DNA of 64,000 nt from Alkalihalobacterium elongatum (GTDB lineage: Bacteria > Bacillota > Bacilli > Bacillales > Bacillaceae_F), in contig NZ_WMKZ01000002.1 in assembly GCF_019024285.1 (NCBI RefSeq), positions 301,492-365,491 of the forward strand. The letters run 5' to 3'. The notes beneath the pieces were generated by a model. The model saw only the letters and a list, made by a program, of their open reading frames with translations, made no database searches and was not told the origin of the DNA. Within the stretch, counting starts at the first letter, position 1. Each line of letters starts with the position of its first letter. Made by a program: the position numbers and the translations under genes. This document shows, one piece after another, positions 1-7,923 of the stretch.

Positions 1-306
1 TGTTAACTTATCCAAATGATAATAAGGAAGCCCTACCTCACCAATAAAAGAGATTAATTTCCTCTCTGATTTAATTAGGTTTTTAAATTCTATTATTTCA
101 GATGATTTGATCGGTAACTGTTCGGGATGATAACCGACACCAGCGATTATAAAATCTGGATATTGTTGTTTTAATTTTAAAGTTTCATACGAGGACTTTA
201 GATCATTTGATACCGCTACAACCTTTTCAATACCTTCTTTTTTCCATCGATCAATCCTTTTCTCAATATTATCATATTGATAGAGGTGGATATGTGAGTC
301 TATCAT
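1..306 (-). CDS. TatD family hydrolase, N-terminal part (truncated by window edge)
   Basis: The reading frame starts at ATG 306 behind a GGAG ribosome binding site and is still open at base 1, so only the first 102 codons are present. The N-terminus carries the HxH metal motif (MIDSHIHLY) typical of TatD/amidohydrolase-fold metal-dependent hydrolases. It continues with VVAVSND and AGVGYHPEQ, which match the strand and loop pattern of TatD DNases, and then IGEVGLPYY, the position of a metal-ligand Glu. The family includes metal-dependent DNases and phosphoesterases. The substrate cannot be told from this fragment. The gene reads away from the acyl-CoA synthetase region. Confidence 0.75.
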   Translation of the reverse strand, partial: MIDSHIHLYQYDNIEKRIDRWKKEGIEKVVAVSNDLKSSYETLKLKQQYPDFIIAGVGYHPEQLPIKSSEIIEFKNLIKSERKLISFIGEVGLPYYHLDKLT

Positions 307-422
307 TTAGCTCCTCCATATTTAAACACTATTCTTTAAACTATACGATTAGATCCTAACATCTATCATTAAGATAGCAGGATTACTCAAACAAAAAGCT
401 TAAATAGTGAGCCTACTCTTTA

Positions 423-453
423 CATTCGAGGCTGTTCACAACAGCCTCGAATG
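423..453. terminator. 14-bp perfect hairpin after the acyl-CoA synthetase gene
   Basis: Arms at 423-436 and 440-453 are perfectly complementary around a 3-nt loop, just downstream of the minus-strand stop at 476. There is no clear U-tract on either strand, so it may be a weak terminator or a 3'-end stabilising hairpin. Confidence 0.5.
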
Positions 454-475
454 AGTAGCAACACTATGTCAGCTT

Positions 476-1960
476 TTAACAACTTGATTTAATTATTTCT
501 TTTTTATCAATTTTACCTACGGGAGTCTTCGGAAGTTCTGGTACAAGATGAATTCTTCTTGGGATTTTATATCCCCCTAAATATCTTCGACAGTGTTTTT
601 CTATTTCATTAACTAGAAGAGTGTGTCCTTTTTTAGGCACAATAAATGCTGCAACGACCTCTCCCCATTTTTCATCAGAAACACCCACTACTGCTACTTC
701 CGCGACATGTTCATGTTCTGCTATTATATGTTCTATTTCAAGCGGGTACACATTTTCACCGCCAGTAATTATCATATCCTTTTTTCTACCCACGATATAA
801 TGATACCCATCTTCATCTCGTTTACCTAAATCTCCAGTATAAAGCCAGCCGTCTCTGATCGCTTCTGCTGTCGCATCAGGACGATTCCAATAATGATCAA
901 ATACATGATGTCCACTAAGAATTATTTCGCCCACTTCTCCTGGTGCTACATCCTTTCCTACCTCATTAATAATCCGAACCTTATTATATAGCATTGGTTT
1001 ACCTACTGATCCTTGTTTATCTTTCACTTTATCTGGGTCAATATAAAAATTGTTTGGACCAGCTTCGGTTAACCCATACCCCTCCTTAAATTGCAGCCTC
1101 TTACTAGCGAACGCTTCATATATTTTATATGAGCACGGAGCACCTCCAGAAAGAAACGTATGCATTGTCGGGAATAAGCTAAATTGAAAACCTTCTGTCT
1201 CAATAAGCATATGATACATTGTTGGTACAAACAGTACGATACTACACTGATGATCATTTAACATTCTAATAGCTTCCTCTGGGTCAAATTGATCAGCAAT
1301 TACTACTTTCCCTCCCATGTGAAGCAATGGTAGAGAAAGAGCATTTAACCCTCCTGTGTGAAACATCGGTAAATACGTTAAGGTCGTGTCTTCAGCCTTT
1401 AAATTCCAACTTGTAATTGTATTTATTATATTAGAAAAAATCGCTCGATGCGTCAGGACTGCGCCTTTAGGCTTGCCTGTTGTTCCTCCTGTATAAATTA
1501 TTGCAAGTGGTTCGTAACTCTCAACGTTTGCTGGTTGGTTAACTCCTTTTTCTAATAACCATTTACTATACTCACTTCCATTAAGCTTGATAGCAACCCT
1601 TTGAAAAGGGGGTGTAATCAATTCTTCTAACTTTTCGTCAAAAATGAGTAGTTTTGGTTGACAATCCTCTAAAATAAAAGCTAATTCATGACTAGCTAAT
1701 CTCCAATTTAATGGAACAAAAATAGCCCCAAGCTTTGCACAAGCAAATAGTAGATCAAAATAGCAAACGTGATTAGGTGATAGTAGTGCTACTCTGTCTC
1801 TTTTATTAATTCCTCGTTCTTTTAGTGCACTTGCTAAGTTTTCTGCACGTGTGTTTAATTGTTCATACGTCCAATTTTCGTTCGTTTCCCCATTGACTAC
1901 CGCTACTCTGTCTGGGGTAATACGAGCCCGATTTGCAAACCAATCTGTATCCCAGCTCAT
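476..1960 (-). CDS. Class I acyl-CoA synthetase (AMP-forming)
   Basis: This 494-residue cytosolic enzyme of the adenylate-forming superfamily should activate a carboxylic acid with ATP and CoA through an acyl-AMP. The P-loop-like A3 motif YTGGTTGKPKG is present, followed by the GYGLTEAG motif. The hinge and C-terminal domain read YTGDLGKRDEDGYHYIVGRKKDMI, here split across residues near 370-395, and the catalytic lysine sits in PVGKIDKKE near the C-terminus. Length and motifs fit medium/long-chain fatty acid or aromatic acid CoA ligases, and the exact substrate is not readable. ATG 1960 has the strong site AAGGAGGGG. A direct-repeat promoter element lies just upstream (1994-2031), shared with the esterase and Liv transporter genes, so it probably activates acids released or imported by that island. 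Confidence 0.88.
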   Translation of the reverse strand: MSWDTDWFANRARITPDRVAVVNGETNENWTYEQLNTRAENLASALKERGINKRDRVALLSPNHVCYFDLLFACAKLGAIFVPLNWRLASHELAFILEDCQPKLLIFDEKLEELITPPFQRVAIKLNGSEYSKWLLEKGVNQPANVESYEPLAIIYTGGTTGKPKGAVLTHRAIFSNIINTITSWNLKAEDTTLTYLPMFHTGGLNALSLPLLHMGGKVVIADQFDPEEAIRMLNDHQCSIVLFVPTMYHMLIETEGFQFSLFPTMHTFLSGGAPCSYKIYEAFASKRLQFKEGYGLTEAGPNNFYIDPDKVKDKQGSVGKPMLYNKVRIINEVGKDVAPGEVGEIILSGHHVFDHYWNRPDATAEAIRDGWLYTGDLGKRDEDGYHYIVGRKKDMIITGGENVYPLEIEHIIAEHEHVAEVAVVGVSDEKWGEVVAAFIVPKKGHTLLVNEIEKHCRRYLGGYKIPRRIHLVPELPKTPVGKIDKKEIIKSSC

Positions 1961-1993
1961 CTTACCGCCCCTCCTTCACTATGAACATTTACA

Positions 1994-2031
1994 CGTTTAT
2001 CTTATTAGAAAGAGGTTGCAAGTGAGTTACA
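1994..2031 (-). promoter_or_regulatory. Direct-repeat activator site and -10 before the acyl-CoA synthetase
   Basis: On the minus strand TGTAAC (2031-2026), a 5-bp spacer, TGCAAC (2020-2015), 15 bp, then TAAACG (1999-1994) at the -10 position. This is the weakest -10 of the four copies in the island, but the repeat itself is perfect to the TGYAAC pattern. Confidence 0.5.
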
Positions 2032-2107
2032 AGTAGAAAAGGATGATTTCTTTCTTAAAAATTGGCTGTTCTTGTTTTCCCAAACTGAATTCGAGGGCGA
2101 CAATTTT

Positions 2108-2135
2108 TTGACAGTTTTACAGATTTAGTTACAAT
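2108..2135 (+). promoter_or_regulatory. Vegetative promoter of the AEC transporter
   Basis: TTGACA (2108-2113), 16-bp spacer, TACAAT (2130-2135), 33 bp before the start codon. This is close to the sigma-A consensus. Confidence 0.7.
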
Positions 2136-2168
2136 GAAACTATTATTATTTTAAACTAGGAAGGTATT

Positions 2169-3110
2169 ATGATGGATATTTATGTTGTCGCCACTTCTAT
2201 TATGGTAATGGGAATTATTATTGCATTAGGGGCAACCTTAGCATTTAAAGTTACAATAACGAATGAAATTAAGCATGTCCTCATACTAATTATTTTAAAT
2301 ATTGCTGTTCCATCCATTATTTTAAATGGTGTATTTAATACAGAGGTAACAACCAATTTACTACATCAAGTTCTTATCATTTTTATATTATCGATTTTCT
2401 TCCATTTAGCAGCATTATTATTCGCATGGGTTTTATCAAAAATATTACGTTTCGAAAGTACTTTTGCTAAAAAAATGACGATACTAGCTGCTTTAGGCAA
2501 TACAGGTTTTATAGGTATTCCGCTTTGTGCAACTATCTTCGGTCCAATAGGTGGACTATTAGCTGCTATTTTTGATGCTGGTTTGGATATTGTTTTATTT
2601 TCAGTTGTCATTTACATGTTACAATCAGAAAAACATTTTCAATTTAGACAATTAAAAGCATTAATTAATTTACCATTATTAGCGATTATTATAGGACTGA
2701 CATCTGTTATAACGGGTTTAGAGCCACCTCAATTTATTAGGCAATTAACAAGTATGCTCTCTGCACTTGCAGCACCACTTGCGATGCTATATATAGGGAT
2801 GTTATTACCTCCACTTTTTCAAAAGAAAGGCTTTATTATTTATCGACAAATTTGGTTTCCGCTAGGTGTACGTTTGTTGATCATTCCAACCGTTACAATT
2901 TTTATCATGTCTGTACTTCCACTCGATACTTTAATAAAAAATATTGTCGTTATTCTATCTGCTATGCCAACAATTATGCTAGCAACCGTTCTATTTGCGA
3001 AGTATTCAAATGATGAAGAACTTGCTGTGATTACAACTGTATATTCTACATTACTATCTTTATTAACGATTCCAATTATTGCTTTTATCGTTTCGATGTT
3101 GGGTACTTAA
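2169..3110 (+). CDS. AEC family transporter (auxin efflux carrier-like)
   Basis: This 313-residue integral membrane protein consists almost wholly of hydrophobic helices (about ten), arranged as two five-helix halves as in the AEC/malonate/auxin efflux carrier family. Family-like signatures include LGNTGFIGIPL near residue 113 and the repeat-half sequence LAAPLAMLYIGMLL near 203. Family members export or exchange small carboxylates, so a carboxylic-acid substrate is plausible beside the divergent acyl-CoA synthetase, but it is not shown. ATG 2169 (or ATG 2172) follows AGGAAGGT. It is transcribed alone from a sigma-A type promoter and ends at a strong bidirectional terminator. Confidence 0.85.
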   Translation: MMDIYVVATSIMVMGIIIALGATLAFKVTITNEIKHVLILIILNIAVPSIILNGVFNTEVTTNLLHQVLIIFILSIFFHLAALLFAWVLSKILRFESTFAKKMTILAALGNTGFIGIPLCATIFGPIGGLLAAIFDAGLDIVLFSVVIYMLQSEKHFQFRQLKALINLPLLAIIIGLTSVITGLEPPQFIRQLTSMLSALAAPLAMLYIGMLLPPLFQKKGFIIYRQIWFPLGVRLLIIPTVTIFIMSVLPLDTLIKNIVVILSAMPTIMLATVLFAKYSNDEELAVITTVYSTLLSLLTIPIIAFIVSMLGT

Positions 3111-3142
3111 GATAAACGAATGAGCTTATATTGATTGAATGG

Positions 3143-3179
3143 AAAAAGGTTTCCCTTAATTAACAAGGGAAACCTTTTT
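3143..3179. terminator. Bidirectional terminator between the AEC transporter and esterase genes
   Basis: Stem arms 3143-3157 and 3165-3179 are perfectly complementary and A/T flanked. The convergent genes on both sides end here. Confidence 0.85.
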
Positions 3180-3182
3180 TAG

Positions 3183-4946
3183 TTATTCTAGAGATAGAAT
3201 TAATTGGGGAGCAAGGTCTTGGTTACTGCTACCATATATCTCTAAAGTATTATTTGTAAAAGATGCGGTCGTACTAGCTTTTATTCGGATTTGAATTTTA
3301 CCACTTTTATTCAAATGAACAAGGTAGTTGCTAGGTATTTCTATATCTACGTACTGTTGATCGGTTGCTGGTACTTGAACAGTAGTGATACTATTAGCCG
3401 TTGCTTGTGCTGAATAGTCTGCTTGTTCTAATGTTGGTGATGAACCAAAGTAACCTGATTTTAGATCAATTTCTAAGCTACCTACATTTCCAGTTAGTGA
3501 TTTTCGATATATCCGCAGCACAGCTCCTGTTATTATGTCATTACTATCTAATGATGAGGTATTAAATGAAAGAATTGTTCGATAAGTATCCGTATTAAAC
3601 ATCCCTTTATCTCCAACTTTTAAGATAGCTGTACTTAAACCATCTGCAGAAAATCGCCCTACAAAACCGTCCTCTTCATTAATTGAAGTCAAAATAGAAG
3701 TGTTTGTAGACTCTCCATTGATATTATATGACTCTGTCTTGACATCCTCTATTTCACCTTCCGTATCGACTGAAAAGAACTTTAGAGTTGTAGATTCACT
3801 TATTACTATTGGAATATAATAAATATCTGAATTTTCATTTGGTGGTGTTCCATCAAGTGTATAATAAGTTGTCGCCTCTCTATTCGTGTGAAGATTTATA
3901 GAAACGGGTTCAGAATACGTTCCTCCTACTGGATCGGCGGTTGTTACTAATGGAATATCATCTTCTCCTGGTTCCTCTTCATGAGAATTACTATTGAAAA
4001 ATTCCCATATTAATTCACTCGCTCTTGGTCCATTAGGATCTGTATAACTCCCCATGGAACTACCTCCTGACCAAGCATGCCCCATCCCATCTACAATATA
4101 CTTTTCCATTAATCTATTACCTAAATGGTCACGATATATAGACCTTGTATAACTTCTTCCTCCTGGTACTTGACCTTGTATTTCTTCTGTTGCTTGGTTA
4201 TAAAAATAAGTATTTTCCTGTCCATCATAAGCTAGGTCATTTGTTTTCGCCCATTGAGTAATTACTTGATAACTATTAATGGACTGTACTGTGAAGTCAC
4301 TATTTCCATGGAAAACAATCGTTGGTAATACCTTAGCTTGCTGTCCCATTGCTTGGTACGCTAACCTGCCTTGTTGAATGGGATCAGGTCCACCACTGCT
4401 CATCGCTGTCCACGCTTGTAAAGAGTTCGTTGCAGCTTTGTACTCTAGTCCTGCTCCAACCCCAATTCCTGAAAAAATATCAGGATAAGTAGCACCCATA
4501 ATAACACTCATTGCTCCACCTGCGGATAGCCCAGCAACATATACTTTACTTAGATCAATGGAATAACTATTTATTATTTGCTCGACCATTCCAGCAATTA
4601 CAGCAGGTTCTCCACTTCCTCTTGATTGATGCGCCGTCTCAAACCAATTCCAGCATTTACTTGAATTCGCGCTAGATGTTTGTTCAGGATATAGAACAAT
4701 AAAACCTTGTTCTTCTGCTAAAACGTTCATTTCTGTCCCAGCTGCGAATTGGTTTGCATCCTGAGTACAACCATGTAACATAACCATTAATGAAGTAGGT
4801 GTCGAGGAGTTATAAGCACTTGGAACATATAGCTTGTAAGTCTTCCCTCCAAATGAATGACTTGTAAATGATCCAGATGCAAATACATTACTTGAAAACA
4901 TTAGCAGTAGACACAGTGAAACCAGTAGGGTACTAGTAATTCTCAT
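3183..4946 (-). CDS. Secreted PHB-depolymerase-family esterase with C-terminal accessory domains
   Basis: This 587-residue precursor starts with a Sec signal peptide (hydrophobic residues 6-22, cleavage near VFA-SG). Residues about 27-320 are a PHB depolymerase/feruloyl esterase (LpqC-type) alpha/beta-hydrolase domain. It has the HGC oxyanion segment at 58-60, nucleophile Ser141 in GLSAGG, probable Asp217 in HGNSDF and His290 in GMGHAW. An acidic linker follows. Residues about 332-408 resemble a chitobiase/beta-hexosaminidase C-terminal module (YYTLDGTPP). The last ~170 residues are beta-rich and resemble DNRLRE/carbohydrate-binding-like modules. It should cleave an extracellular ester polymer or oligomer; PHB itself is likely but not certain, since acetylxylan and feruloyl esterases share the fold. 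It has its own direct-repeat promoter (5097-5134). Confidence 0.85.
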   Translation of the reverse strand: MRITSTLLVSLCLLLMFSSNVFASGSFTSHSFGGKTYKLYVPSAYNSSTPTSLMVMLHGCTQDANQFAAGTEMNVLAEEQGFIVLYPEQTSSANSSKCWNWFETAHQSRGSGEPAVIAGMVEQIINSYSIDLSKVYVAGLSAGGAMSVIMGATYPDIFSGIGVGAGLEYKAATNSLQAWTAMSSGGPDPIQQGRLAYQAMGQQAKVLPTIVFHGNSDFTVQSINSYQVITQWAKTNDLAYDGQENTYFYNQATEEIQGQVPGGRSYTRSIYRDHLGNRLMEKYIVDGMGHAWSGGSSMGSYTDPNGPRASELIWEFFNSNSHEEEPGEDDIPLVTTADPVGGTYSEPVSINLHTNREATTYYTLDGTPPNENSDIYYIPIVISESTTLKFFSVDTEGEIEDVKTESYNINGESTNTSILTSINEEDGFVGRFSADGLSTAILKVGDKGMFNTDTYRTILSFNTSSLDSNDIITGAVLRIYRKSLTGNVGSLEIDLKSGYFGSSPTLEQADYSAQATANSITTVQVPATDQQYVDIEIPSNYLVHLNKSGKIQIRIKASTTASFTNNTLEIYGSSNQDLAPQLILSLE

Positions 4947-5096
4947 CTAAAAAACTCCCCTTTCAAATCGTTTTGAAAACAGTTATGCTTCTTCCTCCTC
5001 CCAAATTTAATGTGAGAAAAGTGAAACGCTATTTTCAATTACTAAAGCAAATAAAAAATGGAGTTTTTGTAATGTTATCTACTCTAACTATCTCAA

Positions 5097-5134
5097 AAGC
5101 TAGATTACCATTCATTAGTTTCATAGAAGTTACA
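5097..5134 (-). promoter_or_regulatory. Direct-repeat activator site and -10 before the secreted esterase
   Basis: Minus strand TGTAAC (5134-5129), 5 bp, TGAAAC (5123-5118), 15 bp, TAGCTT (5102-5097). Spacing is identical to the sites at 12721 and 13646. It predicts a leader of about 140 nt. Confidence 0.5.
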
Positions 5135-5149
5135 TTTTCCTCAAAAAAA

Positions 5150-5179
5150 GATCGTTAACATATTGATATGTTAACGATC
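5150..5179 (-). terminator. Terminator of the ketoreductase/Liv operon
   Basis: 14-bp stem (5150-5163 with 5166-5179), 2-nt loop, followed on the minus strand by a run of seven T. Confidence 0.85.
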
Positions 5180-5190
5180 TCATTCTCTTG

Positions 5191-5931
5191 TTACATCATA
5201 ATTCCACCATCTACATGAAGGACAGCTCCATTGACATAATCAGACTCATCTGATGCTAAAAATAAATAGGCATTAGCAATATCAGCAGGCTTACCAAGTC
5301 GGTTAACAGGGATTGTGGTCTTTAATTTCTCAATCACTTTTTCAGGTACTTTAGCAACCATCCCTGTTTCAACAAACCCTGGTGCAACAGCATTAACATT
5401 AATTCCTTGACCACCGAGTTCCTTAGCCCATGATTTCGTCATTCCAACAACCCCTGCTTTTGATGCCGAATAATTCGTTTGACCAACATTCCCGTAAATA
5501 CCAGAAACACTAGAAGTCATAATGATTTTCCCTTTTCCTTGTTCAACCATTTTCGGTATTACTGCCTGTGTACAGTAGAATACCCCTGTTAAATTTACAT
5601 CAATTACTTTTTGCCATTCTTGCGGAGAAAGCTTGTGTAGCATTGCATCGGCTGTAACTCCAGCATTATTTATTAGAATATCAACTGTTCCAAATGCACT
5701 TACAGCTTCTGCTACCATGTTGTTAACGCTTTCTTGATCAGCAACATTAACTTTTACGGCAATCGCGTTGCCACCTTTTTCTTTTAGTTCAGCTACAACT
5801 GCACCTGCAGCAGCCTCGTCAAAGTCAGCAACAACGACATTGGCTCCTTCTCTACTAAATGTAAGTGCTGCTTCTTTCCCAATTCCGTTTCCAGCTCCAG
5901 TAATAATAGCGGTCTTCTCTTTTAATCTCAT
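5191..5931 (-). CDS. SDR family 3-oxoacyl reductase (FabG/PhaB-like)
   Basis: This 246-residue classical short-chain dehydrogenase has the NAD(P) motif TGAGNGIG (residues 11-18), NNAGVT, and the catalytic Ser/Tyr/Lys set (TSSVSGIYG and YSASKAG). The C-terminus VNGAVLHVDGGIMM is typical of FabG and of acetoacetyl-CoA reductases. It interconverts 3-oxoacyl and 3-hydroxyacyl thioesters (ACP or CoA). As the last gene of an operon of importer, KAS III-like enzyme and hydrolase, it more likely acts on CoA esters in catabolism than in core fatty acid synthesis. ATG 5931 follows an AGGAGG site. An SDR with closer similarity to 3-hydroxybutyrate dehydrogenase is encoded separately at 28797-29573. Confidence 0.88.
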   Translation of the reverse strand: MRLKEKTAIITGAGNGIGKEAALTFSREGANVVVADFDEAAAGAVVAELKEKGGNAIAVKVNVADQESVNNMVAEAVSAFGTVDILINNAGVTADAMLHKLSPQEWQKVIDVNLTGVFYCTQAVIPKMVEQGKGKIIMTSSVSGIYGNVGQTNYSASKAGVVGMTKSWAKELGGQGINVNAVAPGFVETGMVAKVPEKVIEKLKTTIPVNRLGKPADIANAYLFLASDESDYVNGAVLHVDGGIMM

Positions 5932-5946
5932 TATTATATCCTCCTG

Positions 5947-6834
5947 TTATTTCTGTAAAAAATCCGTAATCGCTAAGGTTAATTGGTCCAAGTCATCGAT
6001 AAGTGGTGAGTGGCCACAACCTTTTAAATAAGTGACCAACGCATGTTCATTTAAATCTTCTGTTATTTCTTCAGTCATTTGTTTAGTGATCACAAGATCG
6101 TTTTCTCCTGCTAAAATGAGGATAGGGTGAGTAATATTTTTCGCTTCTCCTGTTCCTTCTACGATCCCATTATGAACATTACTAATATTGAAAATATTTA
6201 GCGCATGATAGACTTCCGTTAAATTTCGTTGTGTTAGCATATCTTCCAGATACTCGTCATACTTCTGATCATTAGGCTGATTAGTTGTATAGATAAGTGA
6301 ATTCCAAACAGCTTTGAGAAAATCTTTATTTCGTTGTTCATATGCTTGCGACACTGGTATCGCCTTCGTTGCATCCTTTTTGATTTCTTCCAATGTCGTT
6401 AAGCGAATGTATTCTCCTTTTTCATTCACACTCACAAATGGATAGCCTCTAGTCGATCCCGAACATAATAAAATAATTTTATTAATATCACTAAAGTAAT
6501 CAATAGCATAACGCATTGCTACGGTTCCACCTGTAGACCAGCCGATTACAGAAAACTTTTTTAAACCAATAGCATCTACAAAGCATTTGATGTCATCTGA
6601 AAAATCTTTAATCGACTCAATCGGCTTATAGTAGGAAGAACCACCAAAACCTCTCATGTCAACAGCATACAGTTTGTACTGTGAAGGTAAAACATCCATT
6701 AAAATATCCCAATGTTTTGATGAAGTCATATTGCCGTGAATGAGAAGTACGACTTCATTTCCCCCTTCTCTTTCACGATAAGTAATCGTCTCACCATTTG
6801 GCAAGATTACCGAATTCAACGTTGTATGTGACAC
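5947..6834 (-). CDS. Alpha/beta-fold hydrolase
   Basis: A cytosolic alpha/beta hydrolase of 295 residues when read from GTG 6834. It has HGNMTS (oxyanion loop), the nucleophile elbow GWSTGG (Ser near residue 100), an Asp in ILAGENDLV and a late His in GCGHSPLID. I chose GTG 6834 because it follows AGGAGGTG at 8 nt and overlaps the TAG stop of the upstream gene by one base (TAGTG), a classic coupled junction. A longer frame to ATG 6888 would overlap the upstream gene by 55 bp and lacks such a site. Likely an esterase, thioesterase or lactonase for oligomeric or CoA-linked intermediates of this operon; the substrate is unknown. Confidence 0.85.
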   Translation of the reverse strand: MSHTTLNSVILPNGETITYREREGGNEVVLLIHGNMTSSKHWDILMDVLPSQYKLYAVDMRGFGGSSYYKPIESIKDFSDDIKCFVDAIGLKKFSVIGWSTGGTVAMRYAIDYFSDINKIILLCSGSTRGYPFVSVNEKGEYIRLTTLEEIKKDATKAIPVSQAYEQRNKDFLKAVWNSLIYTTNQPNDQKYDEYLEDMLTQRNLTEVYHALNIFNISNVHNGIVEGTGEAKNITHPILILAGENDLVITKQMTEEITEDLNEHALVTYLKGCGHSPLIDDLDQLTLAITDFLQK

Positions 6835-7871
6835 TATACAACACCTCCTGAATTTGCTGTTCCCCAACGGATCGTCGTCGCTCCCCAAGCATAGCCAATT
6901 CCTGCACTTACGAGAACGACTATATCTCCATTTTTTATTTTCCCATGATCAAGAGCTAGCTCTAGAGACAATATTTGATCGATTTGTCCAATATGTCCAT
7001 ACTCTCTTAAATAAATCGATTGATCTTCTTTAAGACCTAACTCACGAAGTACATAATCATGAGCTGATTTTTTCATATGCAAGATACCAAGATAATCAAT
7101 ATCATTTTGAACATAACCGCTTTTCTGTAAAGAGCGTTGAATAACTTTAATAAAGTTTTTCATCGACTTTTCTTCAAGTCGTCTCTTCATACCTTCTGGG
7201 TCTAATACATCCAAATAATTTAGTTTTTTCTCAAGCGCTTGTTTGGTCATCGGTTGTTTTGTGCCACCAGCTACGACAACGACATCTTCAGAAAATGCTC
7301 CATCTGTGATCATATGACTTTCTAATAGAATATTAGAATGATACCCCTTTTGTAAAACAATTGCTCCTCCACCAGCTGCTAAATTATACATAAAGCGAGT
7401 TCTTGGGTTTGAATAATCAATAAAATCACTATTTCGATACCCACCCGCTAGTAACACCGTATTTATTGAAGAGTCCGCCATCATCATATCTTTTGCTACT
7501 TTCATAGCCATTATCGTCGTACTACAACGTAGAGCCACATCAAATGCCCAGGCATTCGTTGCACCGACTTCCCGTTGTAACATTATACCAGCTGTCCACA
7601 AAGGATATTCCTTATGCTCCTCACCAATATAAATAACCAAATCTATTTCCTTGGGATCAATGTTCCCTTTATCTAACGCTTTTTTAGCAGCATGTATACC
7701 CATTTGGCATGTATGATCAACTGGTCCTGGGATGGGCTTTTTCATTATTCCCATCTTTTCTTCTACAACTTCTTTCGGAATTCCAGATTGCTCTGCAATA
7801 TCGGTACTCGTCATCATTTGATTTGGAATATAAACACCAGTGCTTACAATTCCGATGTCTTCTTTTCTCAT
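6834..7871 (-). CDS. KAS III-like thiolase-fold condensing enzyme (FabH homologue)
   Basis: 345 residues with the beta-ketoacyl-ACP synthase III fold. The N-terminus is IGIVSTGVYIPN, the nucleophile is Cys116 in ALRCSTT, and the glycine-rich NLAAGGGAIVL segment sits near 163-173. In typical FabH the second and third catalytic residues are a His and an Asn in a GNTSAA-type loop. Here the corresponding region reads LGILHMKKS (His265) and YGHIGQID, so His293 stands where Asn is expected. That makes it a divergent member, perhaps closer to acyltransferase or OleA/PqsD-like side branches, and it is unlikely to be the housekeeping FabH. Operon context (Liv importer, hydrolase, ketoreductase) suggests CoA-ester condensation or thiolysis. 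Confidence 0.8.
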   Translation of the reverse strand: MRKEDIGIVSTGVYIPNQMMTSTDIAEQSGIPKEVVEEKMGIMKKPIPGPVDHTCQMGIHAAKKALDKGNIDPKEIDLVIYIGEEHKEYPLWTAGIMLQREVGATNAWAFDVALRCSTTIMAMKVAKDMMMADSSINTVLLAGGYRNSDFIDYSNPRTRFMYNLAAGGGAIVLQKGYHSNILLESHMITDGAFSEDVVVVAGGTKQPMTKQALEKKLNYLDVLDPEGMKRRLEEKSMKNFIKVIQRSLQKSGYVQNDIDYLGILHMKKSAHDYVLRELGLKEDQSIYLREYGHIGQIDQILSLELALDHGKIKNGDIVVLVSAGIGYAWGATTIRWGTANSGGVV

Positions 7872-7923
7872 CCGACATCCACTCTTTTCATTTGATATAC
7901 ACGCTCCTACCTATGCTTATTTA

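Noticed and set aside
4950..4985. A TCAAAACGATTTGA palindrome near the esterase start, considered as a cre site
   Set aside because: The essential TG at the consensus start is missing; I keep it only as an unexplained palindrome.
4973..5158. A 61-codon plus-strand frame between the esterase and ketoreductase genes
   Set aside because: It covers the esterase direct-repeat promoter and the ketoreductase terminator, has no ribosome site and no recognisable protein features.
5717..5737. A TGTTAACGCTTTCT cre-like sequence inside the ketoreductase gene
   Set aside because: It lacks the AA of the consensus and lies within coding sequence; chance is likely.
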